Source of the DNA: Polynucleobacter sp. UK-Gri1-W3
GTDB taxonomy: Bacteria > Pseudomonadota > Gammaproteobacteria > Burkholderiales > Burkholderiaceae
NCBI RefSeq assembly: GCF_018881595.1
Contig: NZ_JACVQA010000007.1
Coordinates: 1 to 64,000, forward strand
DNA: 64,000 nucleotides
Reading direction: 5' to 3'
The notes beneath the pieces were generated by a model. That model was given only the letters and a program-made list of their open reading frames with translations, was not told where the DNA came from and did not search any database. Made by a program: the position numbers and the translations under genes. Positions 54,631 to 63,286 of the stretch are shown piece after piece (positions within the stretch are counted from its first letter, which is position 1; every line of letters begins with the position of its first letter).

Positions 54631-55248
54631 ATGAGTTTCGCGGATGCCACCCAGTTCTGGAACGAACGCTTCGACAAGGAAGAGTTCATCTTTGGCAAAG
54701 AGCCAAATGAATATCTCGTTGAAAAGACGCATCAATACTTAAAACCCAAAGACAAGGTCCTGTGTATTGCTGATGGTGAGGGGCGCAATGGCGTGTGGCT
54801 GGCTAAGCAAGGCATGCAAGTCGTTGGATTTGATGCTTCGGATATCGCTCTGGCCAAGGCAAAGCAGTTTGCCAAAGACAATCAAGTAGAGGTTGATTAC
54901 TCTTTCTCGGATACAGATAGCTATGCTTGGCAAGCAAATACATATGACGCTGTCATTGGCATCTTTATTCAGTTTGCTGATCCAGCAATGCGCGCCAGAA
55001 TCTTTGAACAGACTTATAAAACATTAAAGTCGGGCGGCCTCTTTATTCTGCAGGGCTACACACCCAAACAACTTCAATATAAAACTGGTGGGCCATCGCT
55101 CGTTGAACATCTCTATACAGAAGAGTTGATCAGAGATCTTGTCAAAGACTTTGAAGTGCTTGAGCTCGTTATTTACGAGAAAGAACTCTCTGAGGGTCCA
55201 AGACATACCGGTATGTCTGCGATATTGGGACTCGTTGCTAGAAAGTAA
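54631..55248 (+). CDS. Class I SAM-dependent methyltransferase (TehB/thiopurine-like)
   Basis: A 205-residue soluble methyltransferase with a Rossmann-like fold. The motif I region is VLCIADGEGRNGVWLAKQG (about residues 44-62), an unusual DGEGRNG version found in TehB-like and other small methyltransferases of this type, followed by an acidic VVGFDAS at the end of strand 2. Substrate is not predictable. ATG 54631 with an AGGATAGG sequence upstream is preferred over 54580, which overlaps metZ. It is convergent with modC across 8 bp. Confidence 0.85.
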   Translation: MSFADATQFWNERFDKEEFIFGKEPNEYLVEKTHQYLKPKDKVLCIADGEGRNGVWLAKQGMQVVGFDASDIALAKAKQFAKDNQVEVDYSFSDTDSYAWQANTYDAVIGIFIQFADPAMRARIFEQTYKTLKSGGLFILQGYTPKQLQYKTGGPSLVEHLYTEELIRDLVKDFEVLELVIYEKELSEGPRHTGMSAILGLVARK

Positions 55249-55256
55249 TTGATTTC

Positions 55257-56363
55257 TTATTTTGTAAAGCGACGAGGATCATTGATTGGGCGCAATGGCA
55301 TGATGTGAATCTTGCTGCCATCAATTTCAAGATTTGTATTTTTGCCCACATCCAAGCAAAGTCGTTTAACCTCTGCAACCGAGGCCTCCCAAGTAATCGC
55401 ATGCCCACCATCAAGCGTACGCAGCTGAATTACAGCTATCTGACCTAAGGCGCTTATTTGTTCAACAGTCACTGCGATAGTGCCTGTGCTGGAGCTGAGG
55501 TGCAGGCTTAACCCTTGCGCTGGAATAACCCAAGCAACAGGAGTATTTGGTGGGATCTTGCCTTTATCAGCTACATCAAAGATGCGTTGACTGCCATCCC
55601 AGCTTAACTTTCCTGCAGTAAAGACGCCTTCAAACTTATTGCTAATGCCGACCAGTTCTGCAACCCGTGAGTTTCTCGGCCTATCGAATAATACTTGTGG
55701 AGGAGCAGTCTGAAGTCCTACGCCTTGATCTATTACGGTGATACGATCAGCCAATAAATCCGCCTCTCGTAAATCATGAGTAACCAACAGGATGGGTATA
55801 TTTAAATCTTTGCGAAGATCAGCCAAGGTCTTATAAAGGCTTTGGCGAGTAGGTGCATCAATTGCAGAGAAGGGCTCATCAAGCAATAGTATTTTTGGTG
55901 ATCGCGCCAACGCTCTGGCAAGGGCAACTCGTTGTTGTTGTCCGCCGGAAAGTTGGTTTGGCATACGGTTGGCTAACTCTCCAATGCCCATGCGATTTAA
56001 CCATTGCTGTGCTTTAGTCTTACGCTCCGTAACTAATGGTTCTGAGTTGTATAGCGGTATGCATACATTCTCAAGGGCAGTTAAGTGCGGAAAGAGTGCA
56101 TATTGTTGAAATAGGAATCCGCATGAGCGTTCTGCCGACCCCAAAGCGGTGGTGATGCCACTTACTTCATTCGCTTCGAACCACAATTGGCCATCACACT
56201 CAATTTTTCCAATCTCGGCATTATTTAAGCCGGCAATAGTACGCAAAGTAGTTGTCTTACCGCTCCCAGAGGGGCCCACCAAGGCATGCAACTCCCCAGG
56301 AATACATTCAATATTGAGTTGTAATGGATTTGGAGATACTTGGGAGAGTCTGACTTTGAGCAT
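55257..56363 (-). CDS. modC: Molybdate ABC transporter ATP-binding protein
   Basis: ATPase of a molybdate importer. The 368 residues comprise an ABC domain with Walker A GPSGSGKTTT, signature LSGGQQQRVALARAL, Walker B ILLLDEPFSAID and an H-loop THD. A C-terminal TOBE/MOP-type domain (about 285-350) is typical of molybdate and related transporters. ATG 56363 follows GGAGAGG, and the TAATG junction with modB indicates translational coupling. An upstream GTG at 56375 is less likely. Sulfate or tungstate transport remains possible, because modA is not adjacent. Confidence 0.9.
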   Translation of the reverse strand: MLKVRLSQVSPNPLQLNIECIPGELHALVGPSGSGKTTTLRTIAGLNNAEIGKIECDGQLWFEANEVSGITTALGSAERSCGFLFQQYALFPHLTALENVCIPLYNSEPLVTERKTKAQQWLNRMGIGELANRMPNQLSGGQQQRVALARALARSPKILLLDEPFSAIDAPTRQSLYKTLADLRKDLNIPILLVTHDLREADLLADRITVIDQGVGLQTAPPQVLFDRPRNSRVAELVGISNKFEGVFTAGKLSWDGSQRIFDVADKGKIPPNTPVAWVIPAQGLSLHLSSSTGTIAVTVEQISALGQIAVIQLRTLDGGHAITWEASVAEVKRLCLDVGKNTNLEIDGSKIHIMPLRPINDPRRFTK

Positions 56364-57019
56364 TAGCCTCTCCACTTTTTAGAGTGCGCCGGATTGCGCC
56401 CAAATATGCCATAGGACAGTGCAATTGCAACCAATGATGTGCCTAGCAGGAAGAGCGATAGGGCGCCAGCTCCAGAGCTATCAAAACTTTGCACCTTGTC
56501 GTAGATCGAAATTGATACTGTTTTGGTTTCACCTGGAATGGCGCCACCAACCATCAGGATGACTCCAAACTCACCCAAGGTATGCGCAAAAGTCAGTACA
56601 GCAGCACTGGTAATTCCACGCCAAGCGAGCGGTAGCTCAATTAAGCGAAAGATTTGCCACTTAGAGAGACCACTTACTTGGGCTGCCTCAAGGATTTCAG
56701 GATTAATCGCCTCAAAGGCTCTTTGGATGGGTTGAATCGCAAAGGGCAAATTCACAATAAGAGAGGCGATCAGAATTCCGGCAAACGAAAACACCAATGG
56801 GATGCCAAAGAAGCTTTTTCCACCTAGGCCAACCAGAAGGTAGTAACCCAGAACGGTGGGGGGGAGCACTAGAGGCAAGGCCAAGACAGCCTCAATCCAG
56901 GACCGACCTTTACCCATGCTTTGAAGGGAATGTGCCACCAAGACTCCAAAAGGGAGTATCAGGACCAGCGTCCAAATGGCTAGCTTTAGCGAGAGGAATA
57001 GAGCCTCTAAATCAAACAT
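56363..57019 (-). CDS. modB: Molybdate ABC transporter permease
   Basis: A 218-residue permease with five transmembrane helices and the PLVLPPTVLGYYLL segment that characterises ModB (about residues 47-60). The EAA-like loop near AINPEILEAAQVSGLSKW contacts ModC. It is transcribed divergently from soxY over about 166 bp. Periplasmic binding protein modA is not beside it, so it must be elsewhere if this is a complete system. Confidence 0.9.
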   Translation of the reverse strand: MFDLEALFLSLKLAIWTLVLILPFGVLVAHSLQSMGKGRSWIEAVLALPLVLPPTVLGYYLLVGLGGKSFFGIPLVFSFAGILIASLIVNLPFAIQPIQRAFEAINPEILEAAQVSGLSKWQIFRLIELPLAWRGITSAAVLTFAHTLGEFGVILMVGGAIPGETKTVSISIYDKVQSFDSSGAGALSLFLLGTSLVAIALSYGIFGRNPAHSKKWRG

Positions 57020-57036
57020 CTATTGAGGTTGCCTTA

Positions 57037-57064
57037 AGGTGAATAATTACCCCCATTTTCACCT
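57037..57064. promoter_or_regulatory. Inverted repeat between modB and soxY
   Basis: AGGTGAA (57037-57043) and its exact complement TTCACCT (57058-57064) are separated by 14 bases in the divergent modB-soxY region, 18 bp upstream of the modB start. It could be an operator for modBC, and a hairpin in the modB leader is an alternative. No known ModE, molybdenum-cofactor or SoxR motif was recognised. Confidence 0.4.
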
Positions 57065-57099
57065 ATCTTGGAGTAAATCAAACTATTGGCGATTCTGGT

Positions 57100-57128
57100 T
57101 TGCTACAGATTGAGCAATCCCCTTTAAA
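57100..57128 (+). promoter_or_regulatory. Possible soxY promoter
   Basis: TTGCTA (57100-57105) and TTTAAA (57123-57128) are 17 bp apart and each match the sigma-70 consensus at four of six positions. They are about 58 bp upstream of the chosen soxY start. The match is weak and the call tentative. Confidence 0.3.
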
Positions 57129-57185
57129 GTAGAGGTTTGTGGCAATTTTTAATGACCCAGAATGAGGGTTTTCAAAAGGATGGAT

Positions 57186-57638
57186 ATGAATCAGCAGCGT
57201 CGCGACTTATTGCAATATTCGACGGTATTTGGCCTTATGGCCTCTGCAGGCTTAATCACCTCCGCACAAGCGGAAGAGTGGAATAAGGCAGCGTTTGAGG
57301 GTAAGAGTCTTGAAGATGTATTTAAGGCTTTGGGAACCAGCACTCCAGATAAGTCAGGTGCAGTTGTTATTAATGCGCCTGATATTGCGGAAAACGGCGC
57401 AGTAGTTCCTGTCGGTATCACCACCAACTTAAAGGGGGCTCAGTTAGCAATCTTGGTTGAGAAAAATCCAAGCCCACTAGCCGCTCAATTTTTTATTCCT
57501 GCCGGCACGGAGCCAATGGTGACCACTCGAATTAAGATGGCCCAAACCTCAAATGTCTATGCATTAGTAAAGGCGGATGGAAAGTGGTTGATGGCAGTTA
57601 AGGAAATCAAAGTGACTCTAGGTGGATGCGGCGGCTAA
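57186..57638 (+). CDS. soxY: Thiosulfate-oxidising Sox system carrier SoxY
   Basis: Periplasmic carrier protein that binds sulfur intermediates on a cysteine. The 150-residue precursor has a Tat-like signal (RRDLLQ followed by a hydrophobic stretch, cleaved near ITSAQA) and ends in the invariant GGCGG, whose cysteine C148 carries the substrate. ATG 57186 is chosen because AGGA lies 5 bp before it. Upstream ATGs at 57162 and 57180 are in frame but poorly placed. It is the first gene of soxYZAXB. Confidence 0.96.
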   Translation: MNQQRRDLLQYSTVFGLMASAGLITSAQAEEWNKAAFEGKSLEDVFKALGTSTPDKSGAVVINAPDIAENGAVVPVGITTNLKGAQLAILVEKNPSPLAAQFFIPAGTEPMVTTRIKMAQTSNVYALVKADGKWLMAVKEIKVTLGGCGG

Positions 57639-57697
57639 TAAGTTCCTCGCATAAATACAGAATCATTTAAATAGATAAAAAAAGTAAAGGAAATACG

Positions 57698-58006
57698 ATG
57701 GGTGATCCAATGCGCATTCGGGCAGCCGAATCAAATGGAATTGTGGATGTCAAAATTTTGATGAAGCATGACATGGAATCCGGTCAACGCAAAGATGCTT
57801 CCGGCAAATTAATTCCAGCATGGTTTATTTCTACAGTATCGGTTAAGGCTCAGGGTAAAGAAGTCTTCTCCGCAGACTTTGGCTCAGCTATTTCTAAAGA
57901 CCCGTTCTTGAACTTTAAGTACAAAGGCTCCAAGGGCGATAAATTGGTTGTGAGCTGGGTCGACACTAAGGGTGATAAACGTAGTGATGAAGCCACTGTT
58001 TCTTAA
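57698..58006 (+). CDS. soxZ: Sox carrier subunit SoxZ
   Basis: Forms the SoxYZ heterodimer that presents sulfur-substituted SoxY. The 102-residue protein has no signal peptide, as usual, because it is exported together with SoxY. The GDPMRIRAAESNGIVDVKILMKHDME N terminus (given as positions 2-27) and the immunoglobulin-like WxDTKGDKRSDE ending match the family. It follows soxY after 59 bp and precedes soxA by 7 bp. Confidence 0.96.
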   Translation: MGDPMRIRAAESNGIVDVKILMKHDMESGQRKDASGKLIPAWFISTVSVKAQGKEVFSADFGSAISKDPFLNFKYKGSKGDKLVVSWVDTKGDKRSDEATVS

Positions 58007-58013
58007 ATAGATC

Positions 58014-58826
58014 ATGAGAAAAAAACTAAGCCCTGTGTTTGGGTTGCTTCTAGCAGGTGGGGCATTCTTTTTTGCCTCAACCGGTTTTGCTCAATCAACT
58101 GCAGATGAAATTGCTAAATATCGTCAAATGATTGCTGATGGCAATCCTTCAGAGCTCTATGAGGATGCTGGCGCTGAATTATGGATGAAGCCTGCAGGGC
58201 CTAAAAATGCCACACTTGAAAAATGTAACCTAGGGCTTGGCCCCGGAGTTATAAAGGGCGCTGCAGCACAGTTGCCGAGATATTTTGCCGATACCAATAA
58301 AGTGCAAGATTTGGAGTCTCGTTTGATCACTTGCATGTCTACTTTGCAAGGTATTTCAGCACAAGAGATTGTGGACGCACCATTTCAAAAAGGTTTAAAG
58401 AAGGATATGGATGCGTTGGTTGCGTATGTTGTTACTGCATCCAAAGATCAAAAGATCAAAGTCAGTACGCAGCATCCAAAAGAAAAAGAAGCTTATGAAT
58501 TAGGTAAGCGTGCTTTTTATTATGAGGGTGGTCCAATGGACTTCTCCTGTGCAACCTGCCATGGATCAAATGGCAAGAGAATTCGATTGCAAGATCTTCC
58601 TAATTTAACGACGCAAGCTGGTGCAGCCGCTGGATGGGGCTCTTGGCCTGCGTACCGCGTTTCTAGCGGTCAATTTTGGACTATGGGCTTACGCTTAAAT
58701 GATTGTTACCGCCAGCAGCGCTTTCCATTCCCAATTTACGGCTCAGATCTATTAACAGCAGTATCAATGTACATGGCAGTTAATGCGAATGGTGGCACGA
58801 TGCAAACTCCCGGCTTGAAACGTTAA
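58014..58826 (+). CDS. soxA: L-cysteine S-thiosulfotransferase subunit SoxA (monoheme form)
   Basis: Catalytic subunit of the SoxAX cytochrome that attaches thiosulfate to SoxY. The 270-residue precursor has a signal peptide (about 1-26). Only one heme motif is present, C179-A-T-C182-H183. The N-terminal half has C71 and C107 in place of a CxxCH, which marks the single-heme type with a likely disulfide. The active-site cysteine is C231 in LRLNDCYRQQR. soxX is 5 bp downstream. Confidence 0.94.
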   Translation: MRKKLSPVFGLLLAGGAFFFASTGFAQSTADEIAKYRQMIADGNPSELYEDAGAELWMKPAGPKNATLEKCNLGLGPGVIKGAAAQLPRYFADTNKVQDLESRLITCMSTLQGISAQEIVDAPFQKGLKKDMDALVAYVVTASKDQKIKVSTQHPKEKEAYELGKRAFYYEGGPMDFSCATCHGSNGKRIRLQDLPNLTTQAGAAAGWGSWPAYRVSSGQFWTMGLRLNDCYRQQRFPFPIYGSDLLTAVSMYMAVNANGGTMQTPGLKR

Positions 58827-58831
58827 GGCCA

Positions 58832-59455
58832 ATGACTATGAAAATAAAATTACTGCTGTCAGCTACGTTTCTCACTACGCTCTCTTGTGCTGCCTTTGCC
58901 CAATCTGGTTTGGATGCAAAGTTCCAGAAAATGATTTCTGAAGGCTTTAGGGCTGAAGGTATTGCTGGTTTAGATCGGATCAAGCAAGATGAAACGCAAA
59001 AGTTTTGCTCTGATCCTAAGCTAGTAAACACAAAGCAGGGTGCTGCTAAGGCTATTGAAATCCAGAAGATGAATATGGCCTCAATTATTCAGCCTACCGA
59101 TGGTAAATATATTGGAGATTGGAAGAATGGTGAGGCGATTGCCCAAAGTGGCCGCGGTGCAACCTGGAGTGATAAGCCGGATACCGTGAATGGTGGCGGA
59201 TGTTATAACTGTCATGAGATCAATAAAAAAGAAATCTCTTACGGTAATTTGGGCCCAAGTCTTTGGAATTACGGTAAAGATCGCGGCTACTCCAAAGAGG
59301 TATTGGTTTATACCTGGAATCGCATTAACAATTCAAAAGCATATAACGCTTGCAGTAATATGCCGCGCTTTGGGCATTTCAAATTGTTAACGCAAGAGCA
59401 AATGCAAGATGTAATGGCCTTGCTCTTAGATCCTCAGTCTCCTGTTAATCAATAA
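58832..59455 (+). CDS. soxX: Sulfur oxidation c-type cytochrome SoxX
   Basis: Electron-accepting monoheme subunit that pairs with SoxA. The 207-residue precursor has a signal peptide (about 1-24, ending AAFA). The heme motif C124-Y-N-C127-H128 follows a glycine-rich stretch (GGGC), and SNMPRFGH towards the C terminus supplies a likely axial methionine. The order soxA-soxX-soxB differs from the Paracoccus operon but is common in betaproteobacteria. Confidence 0.94.
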   Translation: MTMKIKLLLSATFLTTLSCAAFAQSGLDAKFQKMISEGFRAEGIAGLDRIKQDETQKFCSDPKLVNTKQGAAKAIEIQKMNMASIIQPTDGKYIGDWKNGEAIAQSGRGATWSDKPDTVNGGGCYNCHEINKKEISYGNLGPSLWNYGKDRGYSKEVLVYTWNRINNSKAYNACSNMPRFGHFKLLTQEQMQDVMALLLDPQSPVNQ

Positions 59456-59464
59456 CAGGTCCTC

Positions 59465-61198
59465 ATGTCACTCAATCGCCGGGAGTTTATACAGGCTTTA
59501 GCCATTGCCTCAGTTGGCGGTATGAGCCTGCAATCGGAATTGGCTTCTGCTCAAGCACAAGCAAGATCTTTTTATGATCTACCTCGCTTTGGTAATGTGC
59601 ATTTATTGCATTTCACAGATTGCCATGCCCAACTTCTCCCGGTGTATTTTCGTGAGCCCAATGTCAATATTGGTGTGGGGCCACAAGCAGGAAAAACGCC
59701 ACACCAAGTGGGCGATTATTTTTTAAAAGCCAATAAGATTGCATCTCATACGCGTGATGCTCATGCTTTTACTTATTTAGATTTCACGGCTGCAGCTCAT
59801 CAATATGGCCAAATGGGTGGCTTTGCCCATCTCGCAACTCTGATTAAGCAGCTAAAAGCATCAAGGCCTGGTGCTTTGCTTCTAGATGGTGGAGACACTT
59901 GGCAGGGCTCAGGAACTGCGCTTTGGACGCAGGGTCAGGATATGGTGGATGCAGCACTTGAGCTTGGTGTAGATGTTATGACTGCTCACTGGGAGATGAC
60001 TCTTGGCGAGAAGCGGGTGATGGAGATTGTGCAAAAGGATTTCCAAAATAAGATCTCTTTTATTGCACAAAATATCACAACCACTGATTTCGGCGATGAA
60101 GTTTTTGCTCCTTATGTGATGCGTGAGATGAATGGTGTGCCAGTGGGGATTATTGGTCAAGCCTTTCCCTATACGCCGGTTGCCAACCCAAGATACTTCA
60201 CGCCAAATTGGACATTTGGAATACAAGAGCAAAATCTGCAAAAAACCATTGATCAAGTGCGCCGAAAGGGTGCTAAGGCAGTGGTATTGCTATCTCACAA
60301 TGGCATGGATGTTGACCTTAAGCTGGCGTCAAGAGTGAGAGGTTTAGATGCAATCTTGGGCGGTCATACGCATGATGGAGTGCCAATTCCTATAAAGGTT
60401 AAAAATGCAGGTGGAGTCACTTTAGTCACCAATGCAGGATCGAACGGTAAATTTTTGGGCGTCCTTGATTTTGATGTCAAGGGTGGGAAGGTGGTTGATT
60501 TTCGCTATAAGTTGCTCCCCGTATTTTCAAGCTTGATTACGCCAGACCCCAAAATGAGTCAGCTGATTACGCAAATTCGTAAGCCATTCGAAGCGCGTCT
60601 TAATGAAAATCTGGCGATGACAGATGATCTTTTGTATCGTCGCGGTAATTTCAATGGCAGCTTTGATCAAGTTATTTTGGATGGCTTGATGGCGCAAAAG
60701 AATGCAGAAATTGCTTTCTCACCAGGCTTTAGGTGGGGAACATCTTTATTGCCGGGTCAGGCAATCACGATGGAACATTTGTTGGATCAGACCGCCATAA
60801 CCTATCCATACACTACCGCCTCCAATATGACTGGTGAAACTATCAAGACTATCCTGGAGGATGTGGCCGATAACTTATTTAACCCCGATCCTTATTATCA
60901 GCAGGGCGGCGATATGGTTAGGGTTGGCGGATTGCAATACACCATTGATCCCAATGCCAGTATGGGTAAGCGCATCTCTGAAATGAGGCTTAATGGATCA
61001 CTCATCGAGGCTGATAAAAATTATCGCGTTGCAGGGTGGGCCCCAGTGAGTGAGGAAGCTAAATTATCCAATTCAGAGCCAATCTGGGATTTAATGTCCA
61101 GACATTTAAAAGAAGCAAAGATCATTAAGCCCAAGAAATTAAATGAGCCAATTATCAAAGGGCTCGTTAAAAATGCCGGCATTGAATCTATTAAGTAA
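59465..61198 (+). CDS. soxB: S-sulfosulfanyl-L-cysteine sulfohydrolase SoxB
   Basis: Dimanganese enzyme that hydrolyses the terminal sulfonate from SoxY-cysteine S-thiosulfonate, releasing sulfate. The 577-residue precursor has a Tat signal (NRREFIQALAIASVGG) and a calcineurin-like phosphoesterase domain with LLHFTDCHAQLLPVYFR, GGDTWQGSGTALWTQGQDM and GGHTHDGVP metal-binding motifs, then a 5'-nucleotidase C-terminal domain. It is the last sox gene in view. No soxC or soxD follows. Confidence 0.97.
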   Translation: MSLNRREFIQALAIASVGGMSLQSELASAQAQARSFYDLPRFGNVHLLHFTDCHAQLLPVYFREPNVNIGVGPQAGKTPHQVGDYFLKANKIASHTRDAHAFTYLDFTAAAHQYGQMGGFAHLATLIKQLKASRPGALLLDGGDTWQGSGTALWTQGQDMVDAALELGVDVMTAHWEMTLGEKRVMEIVQKDFQNKISFIAQNITTTDFGDEVFAPYVMREMNGVPVGIIGQAFPYTPVANPRYFTPNWTFGIQEQNLQKTIDQVRRKGAKAVVLLSHNGMDVDLKLASRVRGLDAILGGHTHDGVPIPIKVKNAGGVTLVTNAGSNGKFLGVLDFDVKGGKVVDFRYKLLPVFSSLITPDPKMSQLITQIRKPFEARLNENLAMTDDLLYRRGNFNGSFDQVILDGLMAQKNAEIAFSPGFRWGTSLLPGQAITMEHLLDQTAITYPYTTASNMTGETIKTILEDVADNLFNPDPYYQQGGDMVRVGGLQYTIDPNASMGKRISEMRLNGSLIEADKNYRVAGWAPVSEEAKLSNSEPIWDLMSRHLKEAKIIKPKKLNEPIIKGLVKNAGIESIK

Positions 61199-61221
61199 TC
61201 TATCAGGTGATTTCTAACAAC

Positions 61222-61677
61222 ATGAACCAATCAAACTACTTTTCCAAGCTTTTAAAACAAGTATTGGTACTGAGCGCTATTGCATCTGTTGGTATATTTT
61301 TTTGTGAGCCAGCTTTTGCGCAAACTAAAGTGGTGTATCACATTGATGACGCTCAGGCTCAGGGCTTAAAAGGATTGCGTAATATTCGCAACCATCTTGA
61401 TACTGCGCCTCAAACCAAGATTATTGTCGTTACCCATGCAGCAGGAGTAGATCTTCTAATGGAAGGTGCCAAAGATCAGAAAAATAACATTGAATATGGC
61501 CCATTGGTTTCCGCACTTAAATCCCGTGGGGTGGTATTTGAAGTTTGCGAAATTACCCTAAAGAATCGCAATCTTAATAAAAATCAATTCCTTTTAGATG
61601 CGGACTTCACGCCTTCTGGTGTGGTGAAGATTGCCGACCTGCAGTATCTAGACCATTACGCCTATATAAAGCCCTAA
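61222..61677 (+). CDS. Periplasmic DsrE/DsrF-like protein
   Basis: A 151-residue precursor with a signal peptide (about residues 1-34, ending near PAFAQ) and a DsrE/F-like fold: KVVYHIDDAQAQGLKGLRNI (about 36-55), then IIVVTHAAGVDLLMEG and a region with one conserved cysteine (VFEVCEITL). DsrE relatives act in sulfur transfer. The cysteine would be the functional residue. It lies 23 bp after soxB and 30 bp before a YeeE/YedE transporter, which supports a sulfur role. ATG 61222 is preferred over GTG 61207. Confidence 0.8.
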   Translation: MNQSNYFSKLLKQVLVLSAIASVGIFFCEPAFAQTKVVYHIDDAQAQGLKGLRNIRNHLDTAPQTKIIVVTHAAGVDLLMEGAKDQKNNIEYGPLVSALKSRGVVFEVCEITLKNRNLNKNQFLLDADFTPSGVVKIADLQYLDHYAYIKP

Positions 61678-61707
61678 TTCTCGCTAGCAGACACGTAAAA
61701 TAGAAAT

Positions 61708-62829
61708 ATGGACATCGTAGACATCTCCTTTATTAGCCAAAAAGCACTGTGGGCAACCTTTGTTGTAACTTTGTTGCTCGGCGCAATCATGCAGCGAACG
61801 AGCTTTTGCACAATGGGTGCGATTGCTGATCTATATGTGATGTCAAACTTATCTAGATTGCGTCAGTGGTTTTTAGCTATTGGAATTGCAATCTTAGGCG
61901 TGATGCTCATGTCTTCATTTGGGTTAATAGATATCACCAAGTCTATCTACACCTCCAGCAAACTAATGTATCTCTCTATTTTGGTTGGCAGCACTCTGTT
62001 TGGTCTTGGTATGGTCCTAGCCTCAGGCTGCGGAAGTAAGACACTCATTCGCATTGGTGGAGGCAACCTTAAATCGTTAGTAGTATTTCTGGTCTTGGGT
62101 CTAGTTGCTTATATGACGCTGCGGGGATTCTTGGCGGTGATTCGTATTAATGCTTTAGATACATTTTTCATTACGCTAAATTCAAACCAAGATCTACCAA
62201 GCATTGTGAGCTCTTGGTTTGGTCAGAGTCGTGCAAGTGCGCATTTGTTGCTCGGGTTAATTATTGGTGGATCTTTTGTTCTTTTTGCGCTTGCCAATAA
62301 ATCATTTTGGACAGCTAAAAATCTTCTAGCTGGCTTGGGGGTGGGCCTTGCAATCTGTGCGGTATGGTGGATTTCTGGTTACTTAGCGTTTGTTGCCGAG
62401 GACCCTAATACTTTAGAAGAGGTATTCGTAGCCACCAACTCAGGCAAGATAGAAAGCCTTTCATTTGTTGCCCCATATGCATACTCATTGGAGTGGCTCA
62501 TGTTCTATAGCGATACCTCTAAAGTACTCACTATTGGTGTCGTTGCTGTGCTGGGCATGGTTTGTGGTTCAGCAATCGTTTCGTTGATAACAAAAACTTT
62601 TCGCTGGGAGAGTTTTTTGAATGCAGAAGATACTGCCAACCATTTAATTGGCGGAGCCTTAATGGGCTTTGGTGGTATCACTGCTTTGGGATGCACCATT
62701 GGGCAGGGTCTGAGCGGAATTTCAACACTAGCGCTTGGATCTTTTTTAGCAATTCCAGGATTCTTTCTGGGTGCTTACATAGGTTTGCGTTACTTACAAA
62801 TGCGCCTTGCTCCTAATCCTTGCGCTTAA
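61708..62829 (+). CDS. YeeE/YedE family (TsuA-like) sulfur-compound transporter
   Basis: A 373-residue inner-membrane protein with nine or more helices and the pseudo-twofold architecture of the YeeE/YedE (sulfur transport) family. The conserved cysteines that relay thiosulfate in TsuA-like proteins can be aligned to C34 (SFCTMGA), C108 (ASGCGSKTL) and C329 (LGCTIGQGLSG). This supports thiosulfate or a related sulfur anion as substrate, but the ion is not demonstrated. It follows the DsrE-like gene by 30 bp and precedes a split second transporter. Confidence 0.88.
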   Translation: MDIVDISFISQKALWATFVVTLLLGAIMQRTSFCTMGAIADLYVMSNLSRLRQWFLAIGIAILGVMLMSSFGLIDITKSIYTSSKLMYLSILVGSTLFGLGMVLASGCGSKTLIRIGGGNLKSLVVFLVLGLVAYMTLRGFLAVIRINALDTFFITLNSNQDLPSIVSSWFGQSRASAHLLLGLIIGGSFVLFALANKSFWTAKNLLAGLGVGLAICAVWWISGYLAFVAEDPNTLEEVFVATNSGKIESLSFVAPYAYSLEWLMFYSDTSKVLTIGVVAVLGMVCGSAIVSLITKTFRWESFLNAEDTANHLIGGALMGFGGITALGCTIGQGLSGISTLALGSFLAIPGFFLGAYIGLRYLQMRLAPNPCA

Positions 62830-62847
62830 ATAGACCGGATACAAGTT

Positions 62848-63285
62848 ATGCAAATTGATTGGTTCTCGTTTACGCCCATTCCTTCTTTATTGGGGGGGAT
62901 GATTCTTGGAGTTGCTGCGGCTCTCTACGTATTGCTTCACGGGCGCATTTTAGGTATCAGTGGAATTGTTGCTGGTTTATTACATCCCAAGCTGACTGAT
63001 TCAGCATGGCGAGTCAGCTTGGTTTTGGGTCTAGTCTCCGCACCATTTCTTGCGGCATTGTTCTTTGGGATATTCCCAATTGTTGAAATTGAGTCTGATT
63101 GGATTGCCATTGTGATCGCCGGTCTTTTGGTTGGCTTTGGTGCTCACTACGGATCTGGTTGTACTAGCGGTCATGGCATCTGTGGGCTCTCGCGTTTATC
63201 GCCGCGATCTCTTGTTGCTACCCTCTCTTTTATGGGCGCAGGCTTTCTGACTGTTTTTATTCTTCGTCATTTGATCGGGGCCTAG
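62848..63285 (+). CDS. YeeE/YedE-type transporter, N-terminal half
   Basis: A 145-residue membrane protein with about four helices and the cysteine motif GCTSGHGICGLSRLSPRSL near residues 106-124, the first-half signature of the YeeE/YedE superfamily. It lacks the second repeat, which is supplied by the next gene one base downstream. The two genes together equal one transporter of about 290 residues, so a heterodimer is likely. The substrate is inferred to be a sulfur compound from its neighbours. Confidence 0.87.
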   Translation: MQIDWFSFTPIPSLLGGMILGVAAALYVLLHGRILGISGIVAGLLHPKLTDSAWRVSLVLGLVSAPFLAALFFGIFPIVEIESDWIAIVIAGLLVGFGAHYGSGCTSGHGICGLSRLSPRSLVATLSFMGAGFLTVFILRHLIGA

Positions 63286-63286
63286 G

